NCBI RefSeq assembly: GCF_041729615.1
Contig: NZ_CP154874.1
Span: forward strand, 2,795,001-2,859,000
Direction of reading: 5' to 3'
DNA length: 64,000 bases
From: Pseudomonas alcaligenes
GTDB lineage: Bacteria; Pseudomonadota; Gammaproteobacteria; Pseudomonadales; Pseudomonadaceae
Shown here in pieces: positions 39,101-47,759 of the stretch. The notes beneath the pieces are model-generated. The model was not told where the DNA came from. It made no database searches and worked only from the letters and a program-made list of their open reading frames with translations. The first letter of the stretch is position 1, and the number at the start of each line of letters is the position of its first letter. The position numbers were made by a program, and so were the translations under genes.

Positions 39101-39930
39101 GCGGCAATCCGTCGAGCGTCCTCTATGCCTGCCTGACCCATGTCCCGCTGGAGGTGGATTACCCCGACTTTGTCACGCCCATCTACATGGGCGAGGCCCA
39201 GGGTGTCGGGCGCCTCAACCTGCGCGACCTGGCCCCGGAGTGGGAGCCTCATCACCCGGTGCTGGGCTCGATCGCCGGCGCCTTCGCGCTGAAGAACCTG
39301 CTGCTGCAGCGCCCGGGCGTGACCCACGTGGGCATCTGCCAGTACCGCAAGTTCCTGACCCGCGAGCGCATCGGCGTACAGGCGGACAACTACCAGGTGA
39401 TGGATGTGCTGTCGCTCGAGCAGGTCGACCGCCAGGTGCTGGCCGAGCAGATGCTGCCGCAGGCTTCCGACTACCTGATCGGCAAGCCGGGCCAGTTCAC
39501 CCTCAACGGCGTCAATCACGGCTACCTGTATCAGTACAAGGACGTGCACCACGTCGAGGACTTGCTGCGTTTCACTGCCGCCGCGGTCGAGCTCGGCGTG
39601 CTCGACCGCCAGGAGGTCATACCCTTCTTCGACGAGAAGATCTTCTTCCCCGGCGGCATCGAGCTGGGTGTACTGCCGGCGGACTTCTGGCTGCCGCATA
39701 TCTCTGCCATTGAGGCGGTGGTGCGGCGCTGCGTGCAGCTGCACCCGACGCAGCGTCCTGACGCACAGGCGCGTGTCTGGGCCTTCTGTGCCGAGCGCCT
39801 GGGCAGCTACTACCTGCTGCGCCAGTTGCGTCGCCTGCCGAGTGCGGGGGGAGACTGGCTGAGCCGCCATACCGGTCAGCTCAACCTGCTGGTCAAGAGT
39901 GGCGAGCGCAGCTACGTGCCGGGCGTCTGA
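39097..39930 (+). CDS. DUF4422-like putative glycosyltransferase
   Basis: 277 residues, GTG start at 39097 overlapping the GT41 stop (GTGA) and preceded by GGGGAG. The pattern YACLTHVPLEVDYPDFVTPI, VLGSIAGAFALKNLLLQRPG, then VTHVGICQYRKFL resembles DUF4422 proteins, where the equivalent is a G-(L/I)-C-H-Y-R-R motif; those occur in capsule and O-antigen loci and are presumed glycosyltransferases. No membrane segment. Coupling to GT41 suggests it extends or modifies the same glycan, or otherwise supports the giant protein. The similarity is partial, so the call is moderate. Its stop lies 12 bp from the convergent TolC-like gene stop. Confidence 0.6.
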   Translation: MSGNPSSVLYACLTHVPLEVDYPDFVTPIYMGEAQGVGRLNLRDLAPEWEPHHPVLGSIAGAFALKNLLLQRPGVTHVGICQYRKFLTRERIGVQADNYQVMDVLSLEQVDRQVLAEQMLPQASDYLIGKPGQFTLNGVNHGYLYQYKDVHHVEDLLRFTAAAVELGVLDRQEVIPFFDEKIFFPGGIELGVLPADFWLPHISAIEAVVRRCVQLHPTQRPDAQARVWAFCAERLGSYYLLRQLRRLPSAGGDWLSRHTGQLNLLVKSGERSYVPGV

Positions 39931-39942
39931 GCCGGCACAAGA

Positions 39943-41268
39943 CTAGAACAGCGCCTCTACCTGCTGCAGCACACCGCGATGCATCAGCCCGCTGCGCGCG
40001 TGCAGGGTGACCAGGCTTTGCAGCATCTGCAGCTTGCTGTCGAGCAGATCACGGCGGGCCATGAACAGGGTCTGCTGGGCGTTGAGGATGTCCACGGTGG
40101 AGCGCACCCCGGCCTGATAGCCCTTTTCCGCCGACTCCAGGGCACGCTGGCTGGAGTGCACGGCGGTCTGCAGGGCCTTGCACTTGGCATAGCCGCTGAC
40201 TACGCCCAGGTAGTTACGCTCGATATCTTCGGACAGCTGGCGCGCTTCGTCGTCGAGCTGGGCCTGGGCGCTGGACAGGGCGAACTGCGACTTGCGCGAG
40301 GCGGCGCTGACTCCGCCGCCGGCGTACAGCGGCACATCCAGAGATAGCCCCAGGTAGGAGGTTGACTGGCGGCGGAAGTCCTCGGCCAGGTTGTCGCGGT
40401 CGGAATGGTTCAGTTCGCCGACCAGTGCCAGCTGTGGATAGTGGCCGGCTTTCTGGGCACGCAGTTCGGCTTCCGCGACGGCCACCGAATCCCGTCTGGC
40501 ATCCAGGCGGGGCGCAGCCAGGCGGGCTTGCTGCTGCCAGAAAGCCAGGTCCTCTCTGGCCTGTAGCGGCAGGGCTGCTGGCAGCTCCTCGCGCATGGCC
40601 ACTATGCGGGCACCCGCTACACCGGTACGCCCTGCCAGCGTGTGCAGGGCGGCCTGCAGGCGGGCCTGTGCCTCGATTTCCCGGGCCTTGACCAGGTCCA
40701 GTCGGGCCTGGGCTTCCTCGGTGTCGGTGATGGTGCCATCGCCTACCTCGAAGAGGCGGCGGGTCTGTCTGACCAGGCCCTCGATGGCGACTTTCTGCAA
40801 CTCGATCAGACGCAGTTCATTCTCCTGCCGCGCCACCTCGAAGTACGCCTCCACCACGCGCGGGAACAACTCCTGGAAGGCGTCGTCGTAGACCGACTCA
40901 CCCAGGCGACCACGCGCCTTGGCCTGGGCATAGTAGGCGGCCTTGGCACGATCGTAGAGTACCTGACGGGCGCTCAGGCTGAGATTGCTGCTGGTGGAGC
41001 GAGGGTCCTCGGTGCTGCTGTCGAGATCCCGCCCGCTGATCTGGCGGGTACTGCCATAGCGGCCGTTGGCATTGATCTGGGGGAGCAGGGGGGCGATGCC
41101 GATGTCTTCCTCTTGTTGGCTGGCCTGGTAGTCGAAGGTGGCTGCCTGGAAGGTCGGGTCGTGATACAGCGCGTTGTCGTAGGCATCCAGCAGCGACAAG
41201 GGCGCCTGCGCCTGCGCCTGCGCCTGTGGCAGCAGCAGGATAGCGAGCAGGCTGAGCAATGCGCGCAT
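39943..41268 (-). CDS. TolC-family outer membrane channel of a type I secretion system (AprF-like)
   Basis: 441 residues. The signal peptide ends in the QAQAQAQA region near residue 22. The mature part is a TolC/OMF repeat architecture of long helices: LSLLDAYDNALYHDPTFQAA at the N-terminus, RQVLYDRAKAAYYAQAKARG, VVEAYFEVARQENELRLIEL in the first half, and LGLSLDVPLYAGGGVSAASRKSQ-type sequence with ALESAEKGYQAGVRSTVDIL in the second. It is the outer membrane exit duct. It is the last gene of the ABC-HlyD-TolC operon (2 bp after the adaptor gene), the usual aprDEF order. Likely substrate: the giant protein encoded convergently. Confidence 0.92.
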   Translation of the reverse strand: MRALLSLLAILLLPQAQAQAQAPLSLLDAYDNALYHDPTFQAATFDYQASQQEEDIGIAPLLPQINANGRYGSTRQISGRDLDSSTEDPRSTSSNLSLSARQVLYDRAKAAYYAQAKARGRLGESVYDDAFQELFPRVVEAYFEVARQENELRLIELQKVAIEGLVRQTRRLFEVGDGTITDTEEAQARLDLVKAREIEAQARLQAALHTLAGRTGVAGARIVAMREELPAALPLQAREDLAFWQQQARLAAPRLDARRDSVAVAEAELRAQKAGHYPQLALVGELNHSDRDNLAEDFRRQSTSYLGLSLDVPLYAGGGVSAASRKSQFALSSAQAQLDDEARQLSEDIERNYLGVVSGYAKCKALQTAVHSSQRALESAEKGYQAGVRSTVDILNAQQTLFMARRDLLDSKLQMLQSLVTLHARSGLMHRGVLQQVEALF

Positions 41269-41270
41269 GC

Positions 41271-42590
41271 CTATTCCTCCTTGAGTGCGCCGCGAATGCG
41301 CTTTTCCAGAGGGCTGAGCAGGTACTTGAGGAAGGTACGCTCGCCAGTCTGCACCATCACCTCGGCCTGCATGCCGGGCTTCACCTCCAGGCCATGGGCG
41401 CGCAGCCGCGCCACGGCCTCGGTGCCGGCCTCAACTTCCACGGCGAAGTAGGGCATGCCGGTCTGCTCGTCCAGCAGCTGGTCTCCGGAGACAGTCAGCA
41501 CCTTGCCCTCCACCACGGGCAAGGTGGCGCTGTTCAGCGAGGAGAAGCGCAGGTTCACCGGCAGGCCGATCTTCAGACGGTCAGCCACCAGCGGCTCGAA
41601 CTTGGCCTTTATGATCCAGGCCGAGCCCTCCGGCACTATATCCATCAAGGGCTGGGCGGCCGGGATCACTCCGCCTTCGGTGTGCACCGCCAGGTCGATC
41701 ACCTGGCCGGCCACCGGCGCGCGAATGGCGGCATTGGTCACCTCGAACTCCAGGGCCTTGATGCGTTCTGCCAGGCTGGAGGCTTCGGCGGCGACCGTGG
41801 CCAGCTGGGACTCGGCCTCGATGCGGAAGCTCTGCTGCAGCTGCAAGGCCTGTAACTTGCTCTCGGCAATGCTCTGGCGGGTCTTGCCGATATCGGCGAT
41901 GCCCGAGGTCAGCTGGGCACTGAGCTGGGCCGAGTTGCGCTCGGCCTCGAACAGCCGGTTGCGCGGCACATAGCCTTCGGCAGCCAGCTGGCGCAGACCG
42001 TCCAGCTCCTTGCGCTGGTACTCCAGCTGGGTTTCCAGATGACGTCTGATCTGTTCGTAGGCGCTCAGTTGCTCCTGCAGCGAGGCAGCCTGGTTCTCCA
42101 GAATCTTCTGGCGGCTGGCCAGTTCGGCGCGGCGGGTCTCGAACAGGGTTCCTTGCAGCTCCATGTTGCGTTTGGCGCGCGGGTCGCTCTGCCGGGCCAG
42201 CAGGTCCTCGGGCCAGGCAATCGCTTCCAGGCCGTGGCGCTCGGCGCTCAGCCGTGCTTCGCTACTGCGGGCGCTGAACCATTGGCCGAGGGCGACTTCC
42301 AACTGGGCCTGGGCCTGCACAGTGTTGAGCTGGATCAGCAGCTGGCCGGCCTGTACCCGGTCACCCTCACGCACCAGGATGTCGTCGACCGCGCCGCCGG
42401 CCAGGGCCTGCACGGTCTTGCGCTCACCGGCCACGACGACGGTGCCGTTGCCAGCCACACCCTGGGCCAGGGGGGCCAGGCCGGCCCACAGCAGGAAGCC
42501 ACCGAGACCGATGGCGATGATCCAGAGCCCCAGCTTGGCGGTGCGAGTGGCATCGCGGATATCGGTGGGCAACGGTGGAGGTACTGACAT
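41271..42590 (-). CDS. HlyD-family type I secretion periplasmic adaptor (AprE-like)
   Basis: 439 residues. A cytoplasmic N-terminus and one membrane segment at about 22-42 (LWIIAIGLGGFLLWAGLAPL) are followed by lipoyl-like half motifs (GNGTVVVAGERKTVQAL, RDGDRV-type VREGDRVQAGQLLI), a long coiled coil (about 110-270) and the C-terminal PVAGQVIDLAVHTEGGVI and AEVMVQTGERTFLKYLLSPL. It bridges the ABC exporter to the TolC-like channel. It starts 3 bp after the exporter gene stop. Confidence 0.94.
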   Translation of the reverse strand: MSVPPPLPTDIRDATRTAKLGLWIIAIGLGGFLLWAGLAPLAQGVAGNGTVVVAGERKTVQALAGGAVDDILVREGDRVQAGQLLIQLNTVQAQAQLEVALGQWFSARSSEARLSAERHGLEAIAWPEDLLARQSDPRAKRNMELQGTLFETRRAELASRQKILENQAASLQEQLSAYEQIRRHLETQLEYQRKELDGLRQLAAEGYVPRNRLFEAERNSAQLSAQLTSGIADIGKTRQSIAESKLQALQLQQSFRIEAESQLATVAAEASSLAERIKALEFEVTNAAIRAPVAGQVIDLAVHTEGGVIPAAQPLMDIVPEGSAWIIKAKFEPLVADRLKIGLPVNLRFSSLNSATLPVVEGKVLTVSGDQLLDEQTGMPYFAVEVEAGTEAVARLRAHGLEVKPGMQAEVMVQTGERTFLKYLLSPLEKRIRGALKEE

Positions 42591-42593
42591 GGT

Positions 42594-44303
42594 TCAGCTC
42601 GTCTGGGCGCTGGGGGTGGCCGCGGCGGGGAGCAGTGCCTTGAGCACCTGGTCGCGGGGGCCGAACATCTTCTGCGTACCCTCCTGCAGCACCAGTAGCT
42701 TGTCGACCACGGCCAGTACGTTCGGCCTGTGGGTCACCAGCACCACGGTGGAGCCATGCTTGCGCAGCGCGTCGATGGCCGCGACCAGGGCGGCTTCTCC
42801 GGCATCATCGAGGTTGGAGTTGGGCTCGTCCAGCACCACCAGGGCCGGTTTGCCGTAGAGCGCGCGGGCCAGTCCGATGCGTTGCTTCTGGCCGCCGGAG
42901 AGGCCCAGACCACCGGGGCCCAGTGGCGTATCGTAGCCCTGCGGGAAGCGCAGCACCATCTGATGGATACCCGCCAGGGTCGCCGCCTCGATGACCTTGG
43001 CCGAGTCGGTCTCGCCGAAGCGGGCGATGTTCTCGGCGACGGTGCCATCGAACAGCTCGATATCCTGCGGCAGGTAGCCGATATGGGGGCCGAGTGCCTC
43101 GCTGTCCCACTGGCCGACCTCGGCGCCATCCAGGCGAACCGAGCCGTAGCTGGGTGGCCACACGCCGACCATCGCACGGGCCAGCGTGGACTTGCCTGAG
43201 GCGCTGGGGCCGATGATTGCCAGCACCTCGCCTTTGTTCAGTGCCAGATCCACGCCGTTGACCGCTGGGCGCTTGCTGCCCGGCGGATTGACCACCAGCC
43301 GCTCGATACGCATGGCTCCGGTCGGGGCGGGCAGGCTCATGCGCTCTATCTTGCGCGGGAATTCGTCGAGCAGCTGGCACAGGCGGCCGTAGCTGGCCTT
43401 GGCACTGTCCAGCTGTTTCCAAGAGCCGATGGCCTGTTCGGCCGGCAGCATGGCTTTACTGATCAGGAAGCCGGCCGCCATCATTACCCCGCCGGTAATC
43501 TGTCCGTCGAGGATGAGCAGCATGGCCAGGCCCATGGCCAGCGACTGCCAGGCGGTGCGTACCAGGCGGGTGATGGTGGATATCCTTGCCGCCTTGTCGC
43601 TGGCGGCGGTCTGCGCGCCGATCAGGCGCTGTTGCAGGGCGCCCCAGCGCAGCTGAAGGTTCTTCAGCATGCCCATGGCCTGGATCACTTCGGCGTTCTG
43701 CAGGGTGCTGTTGACGTACTTGGCCGAGTGCACGGAAATCTGGTTGGCCTCGTCCAGACCATCGCGGGTGGCGTGTTCGTTCCACATCGCCAGGCCGAAC
43801 AGGATCAGTGCGCCGAGCAGGGTGAACAGTCCCAGCCAGGGGTGCAGCAGGCCGGTCACGATGAGGAAGATCGGCATCCACGGAAGGTCGAGCAGGGCGA
43901 TCAGCGCCGAGCCGGTGAGGAACTGGCGCAAGGCATTGAGATCGCTGAGTACTTGGGCCGGGTTGGCGTTGTGCTCCTTCAGGCTCTTCTGAAACGCCAC
44001 GCCGAACAGGCGCTCGCCCAGATCGAGATCGATGCCCACGCTCATCTTGATCATCACCTGGCCGCGCACCCACTCCACCAATGAGCTGAGCAGGAACAGG
44101 CCGAGGGCCAGCAGGGTGAGCAGCAGCAGGGTGGTTTCGTTGCGACTGGCCATCACCCGATCGAACACCTGCATCATGTAGATGGCCGGCACCACGGTGA
44201 GCAGATTGATCACGCCGCTGAACAGGGCGATCACCCAGAACAGCTTGCGGTAGCGCAGCAGAGCGGCGTCGATGTCGCGGGTCGGGTCGAGGCGTAGGCG
44301 CAT
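42594..44303 (-). CDS. Type I secretion ABC exporter, membrane/ATPase fusion (AprD/PrtD-like)
   Basis: 569 residues. The transmembrane domain spans about 20-300, and the nucleotide-binding domain has Walker A GPSASGKSTLARA, signature LSGGQKQRIGLARAL, and Walker B ALVVLDEPNSNLD. There is no N-terminal C39 or C39-like domain, which fits the PrtD/AprD subgroup over the HlyB or LapB subgroup. It recognises a C-terminal secretion signal. It heads the operon with the HlyD-like and TolC-like genes. No other obvious substrate gene is in the window, so the giant protein is the natural candidate. Confidence 0.94.
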   Translation of the reverse strand: MRLRLDPTRDIDAALLRYRKLFWVIALFSGVINLLTVVPAIYMMQVFDRVMASRNETTLLLLTLLALGLFLLSSLVEWVRGQVMIKMSVGIDLDLGERLFGVAFQKSLKEHNANPAQVLSDLNALRQFLTGSALIALLDLPWMPIFLIVTGLLHPWLGLFTLLGALILFGLAMWNEHATRDGLDEANQISVHSAKYVNSTLQNAEVIQAMGMLKNLQLRWGALQQRLIGAQTAASDKAARISTITRLVRTAWQSLAMGLAMLLILDGQITGGVMMAAGFLISKAMLPAEQAIGSWKQLDSAKASYGRLCQLLDEFPRKIERMSLPAPTGAMRIERLVVNPPGSKRPAVNGVDLALNKGEVLAIIGPSASGKSTLARAMVGVWPPSYGSVRLDGAEVGQWDSEALGPHIGYLPQDIELFDGTVAENIARFGETDSAKVIEAATLAGIHQMVLRFPQGYDTPLGPGGLGLSGGQKQRIGLARALYGKPALVVLDEPNSNLDDAGEAALVAAIDALRKHGSTVVLVTHRPNVLAVVDKLLVLQEGTQKMFGPRDQVLKALLPAAATPSAQTS

Positions 44304-44692
44304 AGGGATGGCAGTCAGATGATTCGAGGCATGATGCCATTATCGGCCGAGAATAGGCATGCTGCAGCGTGTACGCGGATCCCGTGCTGTTGCGTTGCGT
44401 TGCGTTGCGTCCGCCGCCGGCTGCGCTCCGGATGCCCCTTTGCCGTGACCCGGAGCTGCCACGGCCCTGCCGGCTGGTTCGTTTCTTGCGTGCCATTGGG
44501 CGCGCGCGACTCATCCGGCGACCGCCGGCGTGAGGCAGTTCAACGTAGTTGGCCGCTGACGTGGCACTATGCCCGCTTCCAACTGCGCCGGTCAGTCTGC
44601 CGGTCGAAGACCATCCGGGGGTGCAAGGCCCTGTGGGTGGCCATTTGCAGATGAAGTCGCCAAAACAACCACAACTCTGGAGCTGTACTGCA
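44304..44692. other. 389-bp divergent intergenic region with a TTGCG pentanucleotide repeat
   Basis: The region separates the leftward exporter operon from the rightward binding-protein gene. It contains four exact tandem TTGCG units at 44390-44409, 87 bp from the exporter start. No FleQ-like box and no convincing promoter pair are seen. No gene with a credible ribosome site is present. Confidence 0.5.
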
Positions 44693-45448
44693 ATGCTGAA
44701 CAATCTGAAGAAGGGCCTCGCCCTCGGCCTGCTCCTGCTGGCCGGCGGCGCCCACGCCGAACTCTCCGAAGACTACAAGGTGATCCTGCTGACGGAGAAC
44801 TTCCCGCCGTTCAACATGGCCATCGACGAGAAGAACTTCGCCCGCGACGACAACATCGACGGCATCAGCGCCGATATCGCCCGCGAGATGTTCAAGCGTG
44901 CCGGCATCGGCTACAACCTCAGCCTGCGCTTCCCCTGGGACCGCATCTATCGCCTGACCCTGGACAAGCCCAACTACGGCCTGTTCTCCACCACCTACAC
45001 CGAGGAGCGCAAGCCGCTGTTCAAGTGGGTCGGCCCGCTGGCCAAGAGCGAGTGGGTGCTGCTCGCCGCGCCTGGCAGCGAGATCAAGCTGAACAGCCTG
45101 GAAGAGGCGGCCCAGTACAAGATCGGCGCCTACACCAACGATGCCGTCAGCCAGCATCTGGAGAGCAAGAAGCTCAAGCCGATCAACTCCCTGCGCGACC
45201 AGGAGAACGTGGCCAAGCTGATGAACGGCAAGATCGACCTGTGGGCCACCACCGACCCGGTCGGTCGCTACCTGGCGCGCCAGGAGGGCGTCAGCGGGTT
45301 GCAGGTGGTGCTGCGCTTCAACAGCGCCGAACTGTACCTGGCGCTGAACAAGGAAACCCCGGACGAAGTGGTGCAGCGCCTGCAGAAGGCCCTGGACGAG
45401 CTGCGCAGCGAAGGCTTCGTCGACCAGATCACCGGCAGCTACCTGTAA
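44693..45448 (+). CDS. Orphan family 3 solute-binding protein 1
   Basis: 251 residues from the ATG at 44693; signal peptide ends near AHA-ELSED (residue 22). The fold is bacterial extracellular solute-binding protein family 3: VILLTENFPPFNMAI, IDGISADIAREMFKRAGI, FPWDRIYRL, TYTEERKPLFKWVGPLA and KIGAYTNDAVSQHL. No permease or ATPase gene accompanies it. It is paralogous to the next gene. Pseudomonas species carry such orphan SBPs downstream of hisF (PA5136-PA5139 as I recall). The start is preferred over upstream in-frame codons because it opens with a signal peptide. Ligand unknown. Confidence 0.85.
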   Translation: MLNNLKKGLALGLLLLAGGAHAELSEDYKVILLTENFPPFNMAIDEKNFARDDNIDGISADIAREMFKRAGIGYNLSLRFPWDRIYRLTLDKPNYGLFSTTYTEERKPLFKWVGPLAKSEWVLLAAPGSEIKLNSLEEAAQYKIGAYTNDAVSQHLESKKLKPINSLRDQENVAKLMNGKIDLWATTDPVGRYLARQEGVSGLQVVLRFNSAELYLALNKETPDEVVQRLQKALDELRSEGFVDQITGSYL

Positions 45449-45586
45449 GCGCCCGCCGCTGTGGCGGCGCCCGGCCCGCTGCCGGCGGTTTTTCGCCGGC
45501 GGCGGGGTTCGTGCTAACCTTCAGCCCGCCCGGGGCGGACCAGCACCGGCCGCCGGGCACGCCTCTCCCGACTCAAGGAACCGCAA
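45449..45586 (+). other. Intergenic hairpins between the two binding-protein genes
   Basis: Two GC hairpins lie in tandem: CGCCGC-TGTG-GCGGCG near 45453-45468, and GCCGGCG with loop GTTTTT and CGCCGGC at 45481-45500. Neither has a 3' T tract. They may limit read-through into the second gene. Confidence 0.4.
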
Positions 45587-46348
45587 ATGTTGTCGAAGCG
45601 ACTGACCCTGCTGCTTCTCGGCGTGGGCCTGCTGTGCTCCAGCCTGGCGCGAGCCGAACTCCCCGCCGACTACCGGGTGGTGCTGCTCACCGAGAACTTC
45701 CCGCCCTACAACATGGCGACCAACGGCAAGAACTATGCGCGCGAGGAGAACCTCGACGGCATCGCCGTGGAAGTGGTGCGCGAGACCTTCAAGAAGGCCG
45801 GCATTGCCTACCACATGACCCTGCGCTTCCCCTGGGCGCGGATCTACAAGATGGCCCTGGAAATGCCCAACCACGGGGTGTTCGTCGCGGCCAAGCTGCC
45901 GGAGCGGGAGAAGCTGTTCAAGTGGGTCGGCCCCATCGGGCCGGATGACTGGGTGATGCTGGCCAAGGCCGACAGCAACATCAATCTGCTCAGCCTGGAG
46001 CAGGCCAAGTCGTACCGGGTCGGTGCCTACAAGGGCGACGCCATCGAGGAGCACCTGCTCAAGCAGGGCCTGCAGCCGATCAGCTCGTTCCGCGATCAGG
46101 AGAACGCGCGCAAGCTGGTCGACGGCAAGATCGACCTGTGGGCCACCGGCGACCCCGCCGGGCGCTACCTGGCCAAGCAGGAGGGCGTGACCGGTCTGAA
46201 GACCGTGCTGCGCTTCGACAGTGCCCAGCTCTACCTGGCGCTCAACCCGGAGACCCCGGACGAGGTGATCGAGCGCCTGCAGAAGGCCCTCGACGGCCTG
46301 CGCGCCGACGGCACCGTAGACAAGATCTTCCAGAAGTACGTCGAGTAA
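45587..46348 (+). CDS. Orphan family 3 solute-binding protein 2
   Basis: 253 residues with signal peptide ending near ARA-ELPAD (residue 23). It shares the blocks VVLLTENFPPYNMAT, LDGIAVEVVRETFKKAGI, LRFPWARIYKM and WATGDPAGRYLAKQEGV with the preceding gene, so the two arose by tandem duplication. Again no transporter partner is adjacent. RBS is AAGGA upstream of the ATG. Possible roles include scavenging for another importer, or presenting a ligand to a sensor. The transcript ends at the bidirectional terminator at 46362-46388. Confidence 0.85.
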   Translation: MLSKRLTLLLLGVGLLCSSLARAELPADYRVVLLTENFPPYNMATNGKNYAREENLDGIAVEVVRETFKKAGIAYHMTLRFPWARIYKMALEMPNHGVFVAAKLPEREKLFKWVGPIGPDDWVMLAKADSNINLLSLEQAKSYRVGAYKGDAIEEHLLKQGLQPISSFRDQENARKLVDGKIDLWATGDPAGRYLAKQEGVTGLKTVLRFDSAQLYLALNPETPDEVIERLQKALDGLRADGTVDKIFQKYVE

Positions 46349-46361
46349 CGGCGCCGACAAG

Positions 46362-46388
46362 AAAAAACCCGGGCTTGCCCGGGTTTTT
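46362..46388. terminator. Bidirectional intrinsic terminator
   Basis: An AAAAAACCCGGGC stem pairs with GCCCGGGTTTTT between the convergent binding-protein and ctpA genes. The A and T runs on either side make it effective in both directions. Confidence 0.9.
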
Positions 46389-46405
46389 CATTTCTGCCGC
46401 CCGGC

Positions 46406-47716
46406 TCACTCGCCGCGGGTGACGTTCAGCCCCTTGAGCAGGTTGAGGGCCTGGCTCAGCTGGTAGTCGTCGTCCTGCGGGCGCGGGTCCTGGGCCTTCT
46501 TGCCGTTGCTCGGCTTGTCCGCGCCGCCATTGCCGTTTCCCAGGTGGCCGGCCAGGTCGGCCTCCTTGACCAGCTCGCCGTCCGCCTCGCGGGTCACCTT
46601 GGCACGGGCCACTTCGATGTCCGGGACTATGCCCTGGGCCTGGATGGAGCGGCCGTTGGGGGTGAAGTAGAGGGCGGTGGTCAGCTTCAGGGCGCGGTCG
46701 TTGTTCAGCGGCAACACGGTCTGCACCGAGCCCTTGCCGAAGCTGTCGGTGCCCATCAGCACACCGCGCTTGTGGTCCTGCAGGGCGCCGGCAACGATCT
46801 CCGAGGCCGAGGCACTGCCGCCGTTGATCAGCACCACCAGCGGCACGCCCTCGCTGGCGTCGGCCGGGTCGGCATTGAAGCGCAGCTCGGAGTTGGCGAT
46901 GCGGCCCTCGGTGTAGACGATCAGGCCCTTCTTGAGGAAGTGGTCGGACACCTCCACCGCCGCCTGCAGCACGCCGCCGGGGTTGTTGCGCAGGTCCAGC
47001 ACCAGGCCGCGCAGCTTCTTGCCGTTGTCCTTGCGCAGCTTGGCCAGGGCCTTGCCGACTTCCTCGCCGGTGTTGATCTGGAACTGGGTGATGCGGATCA
47101 GGCCGTAGCCGTCGTCGAGCAGCTGGCTCTTCACGCTCTTGACCTTGATCACCGCGCGGGTCAGCTCGACGTCGAAGGGGCGGCCGCCCTCGCGCACCAG
47201 GGTCAGGCTGATCGTGCTGCCGGCCTTGCCGCGCATCTTGTCCACCGCCTCCATCAGCGACAGGCCCTTGGTCGGCTGGCCGTCGATCTTGACGATCAGG
47301 TCGCCGGGCTGGATGCCGGCCTTGGAGGCGGGGGTGTCATCGATCGGCGACACCACCTTGATGAAGCCGTCCTCGGTGCCGACCTCGATGCCGAGGCCGC
47401 CGAACTCGCCGCTGGTGCTCTCCTGCAGCTCGGCGAAGGCCTCCGGCTCCAGGTAGGCGGAGTGCGGGTCGAGGTTGCTGAGCATGCCCTTGATGGCATT
47501 CTCCAGCAGGGTCTTGTCGTCCACCGGCTCGACGTAGGCAGCCTTGATGCGGTCCATCACCTCGGCGAAGGTGCGCAGCTCCTCCAGTGGCAGCGGCGCC
47601 TTGCCGTTGTCCACCGCGACGGCAGGGGCGTCATCCTCGGCGGCCAGCAGGGTGGGGCTGCCGAGCAGCAGGCCGAGGGCCAGGGCGAGGGGGGTGAGGC
47701 GACGGAATTGCTGCAT
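46406..47716 (-). CDS. ctpA: C-terminal processing peptidase (S41A family)
   Basis: 436 residues from the ATG at 47714-47716 with GGGAG at 5 nt. The signal peptide ends at about residue 25 (LLAAED). The PDZ domain (about 85-165) includes GEFGGLGIEVG and AGIQPGDLIVKIDGQPTKG. The S41 core has the catalytic Ser in GGSASASEIVAGAL and the catalytic Lys in SFGKGSVQTVLPL. It is a periplasmic protease controlling peptidoglycan hydrolases in Pseudomonas. The envC gene ends 43 bp upstream, and the two are functionally related. An upstream TTG extension is not favoured. Confidence 0.93.
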   Translation of the reverse strand: MQQFRRLTPLALALGLLLGSPTLLAAEDDAPAVAVDNGKAPLPLEELRTFAEVMDRIKAAYVEPVDDKTLLENAIKGMLSNLDPHSAYLEPEAFAELQESTSGEFGGLGIEVGTEDGFIKVVSPIDDTPASKAGIQPGDLIVKIDGQPTKGLSLMEAVDKMRGKAGSTISLTLVREGGRPFDVELTRAVIKVKSVKSQLLDDGYGLIRITQFQINTGEEVGKALAKLRKDNGKKLRGLVLDLRNNPGGVLQAAVEVSDHFLKKGLIVYTEGRIANSELRFNADPADASEGVPLVVLINGGSASASEIVAGALQDHKRGVLMGTDSFGKGSVQTVLPLNNDRALKLTTALYFTPNGRSIQAQGIVPDIEVARAKVTREADGELVKEADLAGHLGNGNGGADKPSNGKKAQDPRPQDDDYQLSQALNLLKGLNVTRGE

Positions 47717-47759
47717 GTGAACTCCCAATGATGAAGAGGCGCCGACGGTACGCGGACCG

